Below are positions 1-8,439 of a stretch of DNA of 64,000 bases, piece by piece. Within the stretch, counting starts at the first letter, position 1. Every line of letters begins with the position of its first letter. Under the pieces are notes generated by a model. That model did not search any database. It had not been told where the DNA came from and saw nothing but the letters and a program-made list of their open reading frames with translations. The stretch is from Elusimicrobiota bacterium. GTDB taxonomy: Bacteria; Elusimicrobiota; Elusimicrobia; FEN-1173. The stretch is taken from positions 2,604,001-2,668,000 of the forward strand of contig JADKHR010000001.1 of assembly GCA_016721625.1 (NCBI GenBank), written 5' to 3'. Made by a program: the position numbers and the translations under genes.

Positions 1-620
1 GGTTCCGGTTCCAGGTGGCGAGTTCGGAGGCGGTGTTGGAGAAGGTCAGGGGCCTGAACCCTCCGGAACGAAGGGAGGGGCTATCCATTCAATTGGCGGC
101 CCTGGACCGAGAGGGCCGGGCGGCGGGGGCGGTGCGGTTGGTGTTGAACGCGCCAGGGAGTTCGAAGAAGGAAGGGGCGATCGCGGGGTTCGCCCTGGCG
201 CCGGAACATCGGGTGCCGATCCAGGGGGTATTGGACCCCGACGGCGGGCCGCTCTCTGTGCGGGAATGTCGGAAGGCCGCGGTGGTGGCGCTCGGGCTGA
301 TGCGTCTGCTCTACTGGGTGGGCAAAGGGCTCCGGCTAACCACCTGGCGGGTGAACCTCCCGGATTCCCTCGTCGGGATGATGGAGGGCCAGGGCATCGT
401 CCTCCACGCGCTCGGGTCCGGAAACTACCAAATCCGGTTGTCGGAAGTGGAGGGACGGCTCCTCCACTTCCAGGGACTGCGGGAGAGTTTTAAGGAGATC
501 CTCGCACAACGCCAGGGGAGGCGATCACCCCTGGAAGAATTACTAAATCGCTTCGAAGCGCGGGAAGAATCTCTTGAGCTAACCTCCCCAGGGGCCGTGT
601 TTGGGGCTCGGGTCGTCTGA
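1..620 (+). CDS. Unrecognised protein, 5' end outside window
   Basis: The reading frame is open from the left edge; the first possible start inside the window is GTG at 15, giving 201 aa, but codons before it are also open, so the gene probably begins upstream. I do not recognise the family. The visible part is soluble-looking, with one hydrophobic stretch (VVALGLMRLLYWVG, about residue 90) that is probably a buried helix rather than a membrane anchor, and a charged C-terminal third. It ends 8 bases before the stop of the convergent acyltransferase gene, with no obvious terminator between them. Confidence 0.55.
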   Translation, partial: FRFQVASSEAVLEKVRGLNPPERREGLSIQLAALDREGRAAGAVRLVLNAPGSSKKEGAIAGFALAPEHRVPIQGVLDPDGGPLSVRECRKAAVVALGLMRLLYWVGKGLRLTTWRVNLPDSLVGMMEGQGIVLHALGSGNYQIRLSEVEGRLLHFQGLRESFKEILAQRQGRRSPLEELLNRFEAREESLELTSPGAVFGARVV

Positions 621-628
621 GAAATTTC

Positions 629-1456
629 CTATTCCACTTGACCCATCCGGCGGGCGGGCAGGCCTCCCCAGATCTCCCGAGGAGGGATCACCGTGGATTT
701 GGGAACCACCGCCCCCGCCGCGATCACGGCGCCTTCCCCCACCGTGACGCCGCCCAGGATCACCGCGTTGACGCCGATCACGGCGTTGTCTCCGATCCGG
801 ATGGGGCTGTGCGACACCCGGTTCGCTCCTTCGATCGCGTGGGGGATCAGGGAGGATTGGTATCCCATAATCACATGGTCTCCCACCGTGACGAAACGCG
901 GATCAAATATCATGCCGGCGCCGGGGTAAGTGTTTCGACCCAGTCGCGCGCCAAAAAGCGAAAAGAAAAGTCGGGTGAGAGGGATGGGGATCATTCCCGA
1001 AAAAGCGAGCGGATAGAACAGGCAAAACAAAAACGGCAAATAGAACACATGGTAGATGAACTCCTGCCGAGACCCCGGGGGAACGTCCCCCTCCCGCAGG
1101 GGGAAAAAGCCCATCAACGCGCGGTGGATTCCTAAGCCCACGATCACCCAGGCCGTGGCGAAAGCGAAGAAATACAAAAAGGGCCCCGCCCCGGGCAACC
1201 GGGGAACAAGGAGTCTGGCGATTCCTCCGGCAACTCCCATCCAAATCCCCATCAGAACAAAAGCGGCGATCCTTTGAGGCCACGGGATATTCCGCACGTG
1301 AGTTTCCCCTTTTTCGACTTGGTCCTCGTCCCGGTCAACGAAACCCGCAAAAGGGGCCATCGCCCCTCCCCGACCGGACGCTCCTCCCGGCTCCCGTTTT
1401 CTGCAGAGGACCGAGCCCTTGCGCAAGATGGCTCGAGGAATGGGTGCCACGGTCAA
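629..1456 (-). CDS. Membrane-anchored hexapeptide-repeat (left-handed beta-helix) acyltransferase
   Basis: The C-terminal third has the repeating [IV]G-x4 pattern of left-handed beta-helix acyltransferases (IRIGDNAVIGVNAVILGG, then VTVGEGAVIAAGAVV), ending in GGLPARRMG as in maltose/serine O-acetyltransferase-like enzymes. The N-terminal part holds about three hydrophobic segments, so the enzyme is probably membrane-associated and acylates or acetylates a cell-surface precursor; the substrate cannot be read from sequence. The start used is TTG at 1456, because a GGAGG lies five bases upstream and a promoter lies just above it. ATG 1360 and GTG 1297 are alternatives and would drop an N-terminal stretch with no clear domain. 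It converges with the gene ending at 620. Confidence 0.8.
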   Translation of the reverse strand: MTVAPIPRAILRKGSVLCRKREPGGASGRGGAMAPFAGFVDRDEDQVEKGETHVRNIPWPQRIAAFVLMGIWMGVAGGIARLLVPRLPGAGPFLYFFAFATAWVIVGLGIHRALMGFFPLREGDVPPGSRQEFIYHVFYLPFLFCLFYPLAFSGMIPIPLTRLFFSLFGARLGRNTYPGAGMIFDPRFVTVGDHVIMGYQSSLIPHAIEGANRVSHSPIRIGDNAVIGVNAVILGGVTVGEGAVIAAGAVVPKSTVIPPREIWGGLPARRMGQVE

Positions 1457-1500
1457 TCCATCCTCCCCTTTGGATGCAGTGGGCGACGGGTTGAATCATC

Positions 1501-1529
1501 ATTCTACTCGTCTGACACTGGACGTGCAA
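1501..1529 (-). promoter_or_regulatory. Sigma70-type promoter for the acyltransferase
   Basis: On the minus strand there is TTGCAC (1524-1529), a 17-base spacer and TAGAAT (1501-1506). Transcription would begin near 1494, leaving a leader of about 38 bases with GGAGG before TTG 1456. Seen in sequence; activity is inferred. Confidence 0.6.
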
Positions 1530-1720
1530 GGGAGCGGGGAGGTTTGCGCGAGAGACCTGCGGCGTTGGTCTGGTCTACGAAATGATCGTCCACTGGCGGA
1601 TGTTGTAGCCGCTCCGGAGAACCGGTGCGGCCCAAAGCCTACGGGGACTGGGCGTGGTATCCCTCCGCATGGAGGAACACCCGCGAAGAAGAGTTCCTCG
1701 TTGCGGGCAACGCGATCCCC

Positions 1721-1749
1721 TTGACTGGGTGGGGTTCCCCCGTTAGACT
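1721..1749 (+). promoter_or_regulatory. Sigma70-type promoter, probably leaderless
   Basis: TTGACT (1721-1726), a 17-base spacer and TAGACT (1744-1749) precede ATG 1756 by only six bases. The predicted first transcribed base falls at or next to the start codon, and no Shine-Dalgarno fits. The 290 bases between the acyltransferase start and this gene hold nothing else I can support apart from the two divergent promoters. Confidence 0.6.
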
Positions 1750-1755
1750 ACTGTT

Positions 1756-2235
1756 ATGAGCGGAAAGCGGGTCCTTTTCGTCGCCGAGGCCGTGACCCTG
1801 GCCCATGTGGGGCGCATGGTGAGCTTGGCGGCGGGGCCCCGCAAGGTTGCCCACCCTCCGGCGCCGGACCGGCTGGAATTGCACGTTTCTCCTTATTTCT
1901 CGGGCCAAGAAACCTGCCGGCCGGCGGACCTGGTGATTCATAATGGCGGGAGCGGGAGCGTCAATCAATGCCTTCTGGGGGGCGTTCCATTCATCGGGGT
2001 GGCCTCGAATCTGGACCAGTTTTCCACCATGTATTTCGCCGAGCGGGCGGGGCTTGGAAAAACCATCCGAGCCGACCGCGTCGTCGCTTCCGCCGTGGCG
2101 CGCCTGGCGGGGGAACTTTTGGACGACGCCTCCCTTCGTCAAAGGGCCGCCGCCGTCCGGTCCCGCGCCCAAGCCTTCAAGCCCTCCGACATCCTGATGG
2201 AGGAATTGGATAAGATGGGTTTGGGGCGTTCCTGA
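1756..2235 (+). CDS. Internally deleted family-1/28 glycosyltransferase
   Basis: The 159-aa product begins like the first beta strand of a GT-B fold glycosyltransferase (KRVLFVAEAVTLAHVGRMVSLA) and then passes directly to a C-terminal nucleotide-sugar domain: ADLVIHNGGSGSVNQCLLGGVPFIGVASNLDQF, equivalent to the HGG-x-GT and D/NQ donor-binding motifs of UDP-glycosyltransferases. Full-length relatives are roughly 400 aa, so about 230-260 residues, covering most of the N-terminal acceptor domain and the linker, are missing without loss of frame. The protein is unlikely to be an active transferase. It is either a decaying gene or a stand-alone donor-binding module. A promoter sits immediately upstream, so it may still be expressed. 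Confidence 0.7.
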   Translation: MSGKRVLFVAEAVTLAHVGRMVSLAAGPRKVAHPPAPDRLELHVSPYFSGQETCRPADLVIHNGGSGSVNQCLLGGVPFIGVASNLDQFSTMYFAERAGLGKTIRADRVVASAVARLAGELLDDASLRQRAAAVRSRAQAFKPSDILMEELDKMGLGRS

Positions 2236-2310
2236 AGACGGTCCTTCGGGTGTTCCAAGGAGGCGCGGGAAAAGTGGTAAAATCCCCGCGGGAGTTTGAT
2301 CCCAACCACC

Positions 2311-3561
2311 ATGACACGTGCCAGCGCTCCCCGGGGAACCCGGGACATCTTTGGTCTTGATGGGCGTTCCTTCCGCCGGTTGGAAGAGAGCGCGGCGAAC
2401 TGTTTTGGGGCCTATGGGTACGAAGAGATCCGGACCCCGTCCTTCGAGAGCGCGGACCTTTTTTCCCGAGCCGTGGGGGATACGACCGACATCGTTGAAA
2501 AAGAGATGTATTTGTTTGAGGACCGTGGCGGCCGGCCCCTGGCTCTCCGGCCCGAAGGGACGGCGGGCGTGGTGCGCGCGTATTTGGAACACGGATGGGA
2601 CCAGTCGGCTTCGGCCAAGAAACTCTGGTATGGGGGGCCCATGTTCCGGGCGGAACGGCCCCAGGCTGGACGGTACCGGGAATTCTGGCAGATAGGGGCC
2701 GAGTTTTTCGGAAACCCTTCTCCCCAGGCCGACGCCGAGACCCTTTTGTTGGTTCGCGACATCCTCCAACGTTCGGGCCTTAAAGAGGGCCTTCGCTTTT
2801 TGATCAATTCCATCGGGTGCGCCGTTTGTCGGCCGGGCTACCGGACCGCGTTGAGCGGGTATCTCGCCGCCCGAAAATCCGAGCTCTGTGAAAACTGCGT
2901 TCGACGGTTGGAACGAAATCCCCTGCGGGCTCTGGATTGCAAGGCGGATGGAGCGAAGTTCGGGGACGCGCCTTTGATGGCCGACCACCTCTGCGACGCC
3001 TGTCGCCTTCACCGGGACGAGGTGCTCGCCCTCTTAAAGAGCGCCGCCTTCCCCTATGAGGAGTCTCCCCGTTTGGTGCGGGGCCTGGACTATTACACGC
3101 GGACGGTTTTTGAGGTGACGGCTCCGGGACAGGGGGCCCAGGACGCCATTGGCGCTGGCGGGCGTTACGACGGGTTGGTCAAACTGCTGGGCGGGCCGGA
3201 CACGCCCGCCGTGGGGTTCGCTCTCGGGGTGGACCGGGTCGCCCGGGCGCTCCAGGTCCAGGGGTTCGCGGACCGTCCGCTCCGGAAAATATTTTTGGCC
3301 CAGGCCGGGGCCGGGACCAGCGCCACGGCTTTCAAGTTGGCTTGGGACCTGCGGGTTCAATCCCAATCGGAAGGCGCCCCCGTGGCCGTTGAACTGGGGG
3401 TGTCTTCGAAAAGTCTCAAGGCCCAATTCCGCGCCGCCGACGGATGGGGGGCTGATTGGCTGGTCCTGGTGGGGGAAGACGAACTCAAACGAGGAGCGGT
3501 TGTCCTTAAAGATTTGCGCCACCACCGTCAGGAGGAAGTCCCCTGGCGGAGGTGGAGCTGA
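2311..3561 (+). CDS. hisS: Histidyl-tRNA synthetase (3' end frameshifted)
   Basis: Class II aminoacyl-tRNA synthetase charging tRNA-His. Visible signatures include RPEGTAGVVRAY (motif 2), the histidine-specific GLDYYTRTVFE, and AVGFALGVDR (motif 3), followed by the anticodon-binding domain. The chosen start is ATG 2311; TTG 2296 is in frame but has no usable ribosome site. The last residues (EEVPWRRWS) look wrong. Adding one base at the CCCC run near 3541 restores a tail reading EVPLAEVELKLFNRIAVEPLS that stops at 3599 and overlaps the aspS GTG by four bases, like most joints in this operon. I therefore think the real gene ends at 3599. Confidence 0.95.
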   Translation: MTRASAPRGTRDIFGLDGRSFRRLEESAANCFGAYGYEEIRTPSFESADLFSRAVGDTTDIVEKEMYLFEDRGGRPLALRPEGTAGVVRAYLEHGWDQSASAKKLWYGGPMFRAERPQAGRYREFWQIGAEFFGNPSPQADAETLLLVRDILQRSGLKEGLRFLINSIGCAVCRPGYRTALSGYLAARKSELCENCVRRLERNPLRALDCKADGAKFGDAPLMADHLCDACRLHRDEVLALLKSAAFPYEESPRLVRGLDYYTRTVFEVTAPGQGAQDAIGAGGRYDGLVKLLGGPDTPAVGFALGVDRVARALQVQGFADRPLRKIFLAQAGAGTSATAFKLAWDLRVQSQSEGAPVAVELGVSSKSLKAQFRAADGWGADWLVLVGEDELKRGAVVLKDLRHHRQEEVPWRRWS

Positions 3562-3595
3562 AGCTGTTCAATCGCATCGCCGTGGAGCCCCTCTC

Positions 3596-5410
3596 GTGAA
3601 ACGAACCGTCTATTGCGGCCAAGTTCGGCCGGAGCAGGTAGGAAAAAAAATCACCCTCGCCGGTTGGGTTCATAACCGGCGGGACCACGGCGGCGTCCTT
3701 TTCATTGATCTGCGGGACCGGGAAGGGTTGGTTCAACTCGTCTTCCATCCGGAACGTCCGGAGGTGTTCGCCCAGGGCGAGGCCCTGCGGGGGGAATTCG
3801 TCGTGGAAGTGTTCGGCGAGGTCAAGCCGCGGCCCGCGGGCACCGAAAACCCCCACCTTCCGACGGGGGCCGTGGAGGTGTGGGTGGAAACCTTGGAAAT
3901 CCTGAACCCCAGCCGGACCCCTCCCTTTGAAATTTCCGAACATTCCAACGCCAGCGAGGACGTGCGGCTTCAATACCGGTATCTGGACCTGCGCCGGCCC
4001 CCTCTTCAGAAAAATCTGATCCTCCGCCACCGGGTCACCCAGACGGTGCGGAGCTTCTTGGCGGACAACGGATTTTTGGAACTGGAAACGCCCTTCCTGA
4101 CCAAGTCCACGCCCGAGGGAGCCCGCGACTTTCTGGTGCCTTCGCGGCTCTCGCCGGGGAATTTCTACGCCTTGCCCCAATCGCCCCAGCTGTTTAAACA
4201 GCTCTTCATGGTGGCCGGTTTCGACCGCTACTACCAAGTCGCCCGTTGTTTCCGTGACGAGGACCTGCGGGCGGACCGACAGCCGGAGTTCACCCAGATC
4301 GATTTGGAGATGTCGTTCATCGAAGAGGAAGATATTCTGAGCCTGGTGGAGGGACTGTTGAAGAACGTGTTCAAGGCCGCCCTTGGTAAGGACGTGGAAA
4401 CCCCCTTCCCCCGGTTGTCCTACGCGGAGGCCATGGCTCGTTACGGTTCGGACAAGCCGGACCTTCGGTTCGGGATGGAGATTCAGGAAGTTTCCAGCGT
4501 TTTCGCTAAGACGGGTTTTCAGGTGTTCGCGAAAGCCTTGGCCGCCGGCGGCGTGGTGCGGGCCCTGTGTTATCCCGGCGGGGCCGCTCTTTCCCGGGCG
4601 GAAATCGACAAGCTGACGGAGTGGGTGAAAACCTTCGGCGCCAAGGGTCTGGCCTGGCTCAAAATGACGGAGAAGGGGGCGGAATCCTCCATTTCGAAAT
4701 TCATGAGCGAAACCGAACTGGCCGAACTCCCCCGCGCCGTGGGAGCCAAGACCGGCGACATCGTTTTCTTCGGCGCCGGACCCGCCGCCCAGGTGGCGGC
4801 CTACCTGGGGCCGCTCCGGCTGGAACTGGCCAAACGGGCCGGGTGGACCAAGACCCAAGGCGTCTTCAAATTCCTCTGGGTGGTGGATTTCCCGCTTTTC
4901 GAATTCAGCGCGGAGGATAAGAAGTGGAACGCCGTCCATCACCCTTTCACTCGCCCGGCGCCCGAAGATGAAAAAATGTTGATGGAGGGGTGGACCGACC
5001 GACCGTTGGAGTCCTTGAGTTCCCGAGCCTACGACATCGTGTTGAACGGATCCGAGATCGGCGGCGGGAGCCTGCGGATCCACCAAACGGGCCTCCAATC
5101 GAAAATCTTTGAAGTCCTCGGCATCGATCCGGCCTCTGCCCGGGCCAAGTTCGGGTTCCTCCTGGACGCCCTGGACTACGGCGCCCCGCCCCACGGCGGA
5201 TTGGCCCTCGGCTTGGATCGCTTGGTGGCGCTCCTGACGGGGGAAGATTCCATCCGGGACGTCATCGCTTTTCCCAAAACCCAGAAGGGGGCCGACCCCA
5301 TGAGCGGCGCTCCCTCCACGGTGGATGAAACCCTTCTTTTGAGGGAACTGGCGCTCAAGATCTCCCGCCCGAGCGGACCGGTTCCGACGCCCGGCGCGCC
5401 TTTGAAATGA
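3596..5410 (+). CDS. aspS: Aspartyl-tRNA synthetase
   Basis: A 604-aa class II synthetase of the long bacterial type. The N-terminal OB-fold anticodon domain (GWVHNRRDHGGVLFIDLRDREG) is followed by motif 2 (CFRDEDLRADRQPEFTQIDLE), the bacterial GAD insertion domain in the middle, and motif 3 (GLALGLDRLVALL) near the C terminus with the typical FPKTQKGADPMSGAPS ending. It charges tRNA-Asp, possibly also tRNA-Asn if the organism uses the transamidation route, which cannot be decided here. The start is GTG 3596, which gives a family-typical N terminus; the frame is open further upstream but that part is only overlap with hisS. Confidence 0.96.
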   Translation: MKRTVYCGQVRPEQVGKKITLAGWVHNRRDHGGVLFIDLRDREGLVQLVFHPERPEVFAQGEALRGEFVVEVFGEVKPRPAGTENPHLPTGAVEVWVETLEILNPSRTPPFEISEHSNASEDVRLQYRYLDLRRPPLQKNLILRHRVTQTVRSFLADNGFLELETPFLTKSTPEGARDFLVPSRLSPGNFYALPQSPQLFKQLFMVAGFDRYYQVARCFRDEDLRADRQPEFTQIDLEMSFIEEEDILSLVEGLLKNVFKAALGKDVETPFPRLSYAEAMARYGSDKPDLRFGMEIQEVSSVFAKTGFQVFAKALAAGGVVRALCYPGGAALSRAEIDKLTEWVKTFGAKGLAWLKMTEKGAESSISKFMSETELAELPRAVGAKTGDIVFFGAGPAAQVAAYLGPLRLELAKRAGWTKTQGVFKFLWVVDFPLFEFSAEDKKWNAVHHPFTRPAPEDEKMLMEGWTDRPLESLSSRAYDIVLNGSEIGGGSLRIHQTGLQSKIFEVLGIDPASARAKFGFLLDALDYGAPPHGGLALGLDRLVALLTGEDSIRDVIAFPKTQKGADPMSGAPSTVDETLLLRELALKISRPSGPVPTPGAPLK

Positions 5411-5432
5411 TCGAGTCCAAGGGGGGCGATTC

Positions 5433-6425
5433 ATGGTGACCCGACGCATGGCCCTGGCGGACCAGGAAGAAGCGGTTCTCCTCTTCGGTCCCCGGGATCG
5501 GAACATCAAGGAGATCGAACGGCGGTTTGCCGTCCAGGTCTTTGTTCGTCCCTCGGAACGGCTTCAAGAGGGGGGGCTTACCCTGGCGGTGCGGGGAAAG
5601 CCGAAACCCGTGGAGCAAGCCCTGGCCACGTTGGAAGAAATGAAACGTGCGGCGGCCCACTCCCGTCGGCAGGGCGGCCCGGTGGAGGCCGTGGAGGTTC
5701 CGAACCCCGGCGTCCCCAGCGGGCCCACCCCAGCGGACGCCGTTCTAAAAACCGTGACGGGGGAGGTCCTCCGCCCCAAATCGCCCACCCAGCGGGCCTA
5801 CGTGAAAGCGGTCCAGGAAAAAGACATGGTGTTCGCCATCGGTCCGGCGGGCACGGGAAAAACCTACCTGGCCGTGGCCTGCGCCATCGCGGCCCTGGAG
5901 CGGGGTGCCGTCTCCCGCATCGTCCTCACGCGCCCGGTGGTGGAGGCGGGGGAAAAACTGGGTTTTCTGCCGGGGGATTTTTACGAAAAGGTCCATCCCT
6001 ACCTCAAACCTCTCTACGACGCTTTCCATACCATGGTCGGCGCGGAGCGCTTTCGCTCTTTGCGGGAGGAGGAAATCGTCGAAATCGTGCCCCTGGCCTA
6101 CATGCGGGGTCGAACCCTGGACGATGCCTTTGCCATCTTGGACGAGGCTCAAAACACGACGCCGGAACAGATGAAGATGTTCCTCACCCGCTTGGGGAAC
6201 GGGTCCCGCATGGTCATCACCGGGGACGTGACCCAGATCGATTTGGAGAAAAAGAACCTGTCGGGGCTCGTGCTGATCCAGGAGGTTCTTCGCGGCGTGG
6301 AGGGGGTAGAGTTCATTCGTTTCACCGAGACCGACGTGGTTCGCCATCCGCTTATTCAGCGCATCATCCAGGCCTACGACAGCTGGGACGCCCGCCGAAA
6401 GGACCCGCCGGGCTCACCGGCCTGA
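5433..6425 (+). CDS. phoH: PhoH-like ATPase
   Basis: A 330-aa P-loop ATPase with a KH-like N-terminal region (residues about 1-75), Walker A GPAGTGKT and Walker B ILDEAQN, plus the family motif VLTRPVVEAGEKLGFLPGD. PhoH/YbeZ proteins work with the endoribonuclease YbeY in RNA and ribosome metabolism. The ybeY gene is two genes downstream, with the HD phosphohydrolase between, as in many bacteria. ATG 5433 has an AGGGGGG ribosome site. Confidence 0.93.
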   Translation: MVTRRMALADQEEAVLLFGPRDRNIKEIERRFAVQVFVRPSERLQEGGLTLAVRGKPKPVEQALATLEEMKRAAAHSRRQGGPVEAVEVPNPGVPSGPTPADAVLKTVTGEVLRPKSPTQRAYVKAVQEKDMVFAIGPAGTGKTYLAVACAIAALERGAVSRIVLTRPVVEAGEKLGFLPGDFYEKVHPYLKPLYDAFHTMVGAERFRSLREEEIVEIVPLAYMRGRTLDDAFAILDEAQNTTPEQMKMFLTRLGNGSRMVITGDVTQIDLEKKNLSGLVLIQEVLRGVEGVEFIRFTETDVVRHPLIQRIIQAYDSWDARRKDPPGSPA

Positions 6426-6430
6426 CCCCC

Positions 6431-7951
6431 ATGCCGAACCTTTTCCTTCAGTTCGTAAGCCATTCCCTGAGGCCCTTCCTCCTCCGTTTGCTCCACTGGA
6501 CGGAAAAAAGCGGCCCTCTGCCGGGCCCGCGGACTTCTCTCTTTTTGCACCGGGAGGTTCACGTCCCCACGTGGTTGGTGGCCCTCACGGTCTGGGCCAT
6601 GCTCTCGGCGGTTCTTTTCTCCGAATTGGGGCCCGGCTTTCGGGCCTTGGTGGCGGTGTTGCTTCTGACCACGGGGCTCGTGGGCTTGTTCCGTCTCTTC
6701 ATTCGCCACGACCATCCCGAACTTTACCATGACGACGACGCCATTGCTCTCGTGGGGATTCTGGTGGTGGGGGCCGTGCTTGGGATGGAATTGTGGTTCC
6801 GGCAAGGCTGGGTGTCCCCCTACGGAATGCCGCTGGCGGCGGTGAGCATCTTGGTGACGGTCCTCATCCACCCGCGGATCGGCGTCGTTCTCACGCTCGT
6901 GCTGGCGCTCCTTTTTGGACTCCTCAACGCATTTTCTCTTGAAGGATCCCTCGTGGTCTGTTTCGGCGGCATGGCCGGGGTCGCGCGATCCCTCCGCGTT
7001 CGGACCCGGCGCGACTTGACCTTGGCGGGGGTGTGGGTGGCCGGGGGGGGGTGGGCGGCGGTCGTCATACTGGCGCTCTTAGAACGGTGGCCCATGGACC
7101 AGGTCCTCTCCACCATGCGGTGGGTGGCGGGAGGGGCCGTTGCCTCCGTACTCCTCGTCCTGGCTCTTCTGCCGTTCCTTGAAATTTTCTTTTCCCGTCT
7201 CTCCAACATCCGTCTTTTGGAACTCTCCGATGTCAACCATCCGCTCCTGAAAAAGATGAGCCTGGAAGCGCCCGGAACCTATCATCATTCTCTCATCACG
7301 GCGTCCCTGGCCCAGGCCGCCGCCGAGCGGATCGGGGCGAACGCGCTCCTCTGTCGGGTGGGGGCGTATTTCCACGACATCGGGAAAATGGTCAAACCCG
7401 AATATTTCGTGGAGAACCAGGGGGCCCTCGGAAACCCCCACGAACTCCTGCCGCCCAACCTCTCCCGAATCGTTATTCAAGCTCACGTCAAAGACGGATT
7501 GGCCCTGGCTCAACGGCACAATTTGGATCGAATGATATCGGATTTCGTCTTGATGCATCACGGCACCAGCCGCGTGGAATATTTTTATCGGCGAGCCATT
7601 GAGCAGACCGGCGGTTCCGAAAGCGTCAACGAGGACCTCTATCGGTATCCGGGTCCGAAGCCCCACAGCAAAGAGACGGCCTTGGTGATGTTGGCCGATT
7701 CCGTGGAGGCCTCCAGCCGGACCTTGGAGGATCCCACCCATCAGCGGTTGGCGGACCATGTGGAACGGATCGTGGACGCTAAAATCGTCGACGGTCAGTT
7801 TGACCGGGTCCCCCTGACTCTGGCGGAGGTTCAGGAAGTGAAGGACTCCTTCGTGAACACCTTGGTGGGCGTCTACCACACCCGCGTCCATTACCCCACC
7901 AGCCAGGAAACCGACCTGGAACATCGTTCCCCGCCGCCGCGGGCCAAGTGA
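6431..7951 (+). CDS. 7TM HD-domain phosphohydrolase (PgpH/YqfF-like), lacking the extracellular domain
   Basis: The product is 506 aa. Hydrophobic segments at about residues 50-240 form the multi-pass membrane part, followed by a cytoplasmic HD domain: TYHHSLITASLAQAAAERIG, then YFHDIGKMVKPEYFVENQ (the HD metal ligands in HDIGK) and a downstream MHHGTSRVEYFY. Relatives of this architecture hydrolyse cyclic di-AMP. Family members of about 700 aa begin with a periplasmic 7TMR-HDED domain; it is missing here, so the protein starts almost directly with the membrane part. Its place between phoH and ybeY is the conserved one for this family. The substrate is inferred, not shown. Confidence 0.85.
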   Translation: MPNLFLQFVSHSLRPFLLRLLHWTEKSGPLPGPRTSLFLHREVHVPTWLVALTVWAMLSAVLFSELGPGFRALVAVLLLTTGLVGLFRLFIRHDHPELYHDDDAIALVGILVVGAVLGMELWFRQGWVSPYGMPLAAVSILVTVLIHPRIGVVLTLVLALLFGLLNAFSLEGSLVVCFGGMAGVARSLRVRTRRDLTLAGVWVAGGGWAAVVILALLERWPMDQVLSTMRWVAGGAVASVLLVLALLPFLEIFFSRLSNIRLLELSDVNHPLLKKMSLEAPGTYHHSLITASLAQAAAERIGANALLCRVGAYFHDIGKMVKPEYFVENQGALGNPHELLPPNLSRIVIQAHVKDGLALAQRHNLDRMISDFVLMHHGTSRVEYFYRRAIEQTGGSESVNEDLYRYPGPKPHSKETALVMLADSVEASSRTLEDPTHQRLADHVERIVDAKIVDGQFDRVPLTLAEVQEVKDSFVNTLVGVYHTRVHYPTSQETDLEHRSPPPRAK

Positions 7952-8415
7952 AAATCCTTTTCGCGGCTCGGGGGACCCCACCGGCGGGGGTGGAGAATCT
8001 CGCCCGGCGGGCGGTTCGGCGAGTCTTTGCGGGTCGCCGCCCGGTGCCCCGGGGCGAAATGAATATCGTGTGGACCACGCGGGAAGACCTCCGCCGGATG
8101 AACCGGCGGTTCCGCCGAACGGACCGGTTTACGGACGTCATCGCTTTCCGCCACGGACCTTCCGGCGTCATGGGCGAATTTCCTTTGGGCCCGCGGGGGG
8201 ACGAGCCTTTCGGGGATCTCTACATTGCCGTGGACCAAGCCCGGGTCAACGCCCGCCGGTTTGGTGTTTCGCCAGCGGAGGAGCTTGTCCGCCTGGTGGT
8301 GCACGGAAGTTTGCATTTGTTGGGGTACACCGATTACGAACCCGCCGAAAAGGCCCGCATGTGGGCCGCTCAGGAACCCATCGTCCAATGCGTCGTGAAA
8401 AACGCCTCCGTCTGA
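7948..8415 (+). CDS. ybeY: Endoribonuclease YbeY
   Basis: A 155-aa metal-dependent endoribonuclease involved in 16S rRNA 3' maturation and ribosome quality control. The family motif H-G-x-L-H-L-x-G-Y is present as HGSLHLLGY (about residues 115-123), but the usual following D-H is T-D, so the third zinc-binding His appears to be replaced by Asp. The upstream conserved segment TDVIAFRHGP, matching the usual TDVLSF strand, is also present. It starts at GTG 7948 with a 4-base overlap (GTGA) to the preceding stop. Confidence 0.88.
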   Translation: MKILFAARGTPPAGVENLARRAVRRVFAGRRPVPRGEMNIVWTTREDLRRMNRRFRRTDRFTDVIAFRHGPSGVMGEFPLGPRGDEPFGDLYIAVDQARVNARRFGVSPAEELVRLVVHGSLHLLGYTDYEPAEKARMWAAQEPIVQCVVKNASV

Positions 8416-8439
8416 GTCCTTGGTCCACGTCCTGATCCC

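Noticed and set aside
1457..1755. Short plus- and minus-strand open frames in the gap before the glycosyltransferase
   Set aside because: No ribosome sites or recognisable sequence; the gap is explained by two divergent promoters.
1639..3012. 457-aa minus-strand frame over the glycosyltransferase and hisS
   Set aside because: Antisense shadow; compositional pattern of reversed coding sequence.
3506..5509. 667-aa minus-strand open frame over aspS
   Set aside because: It is antisense to aspS, whose motifs are intact; long antisense frames are expected in GC-rich DNA.
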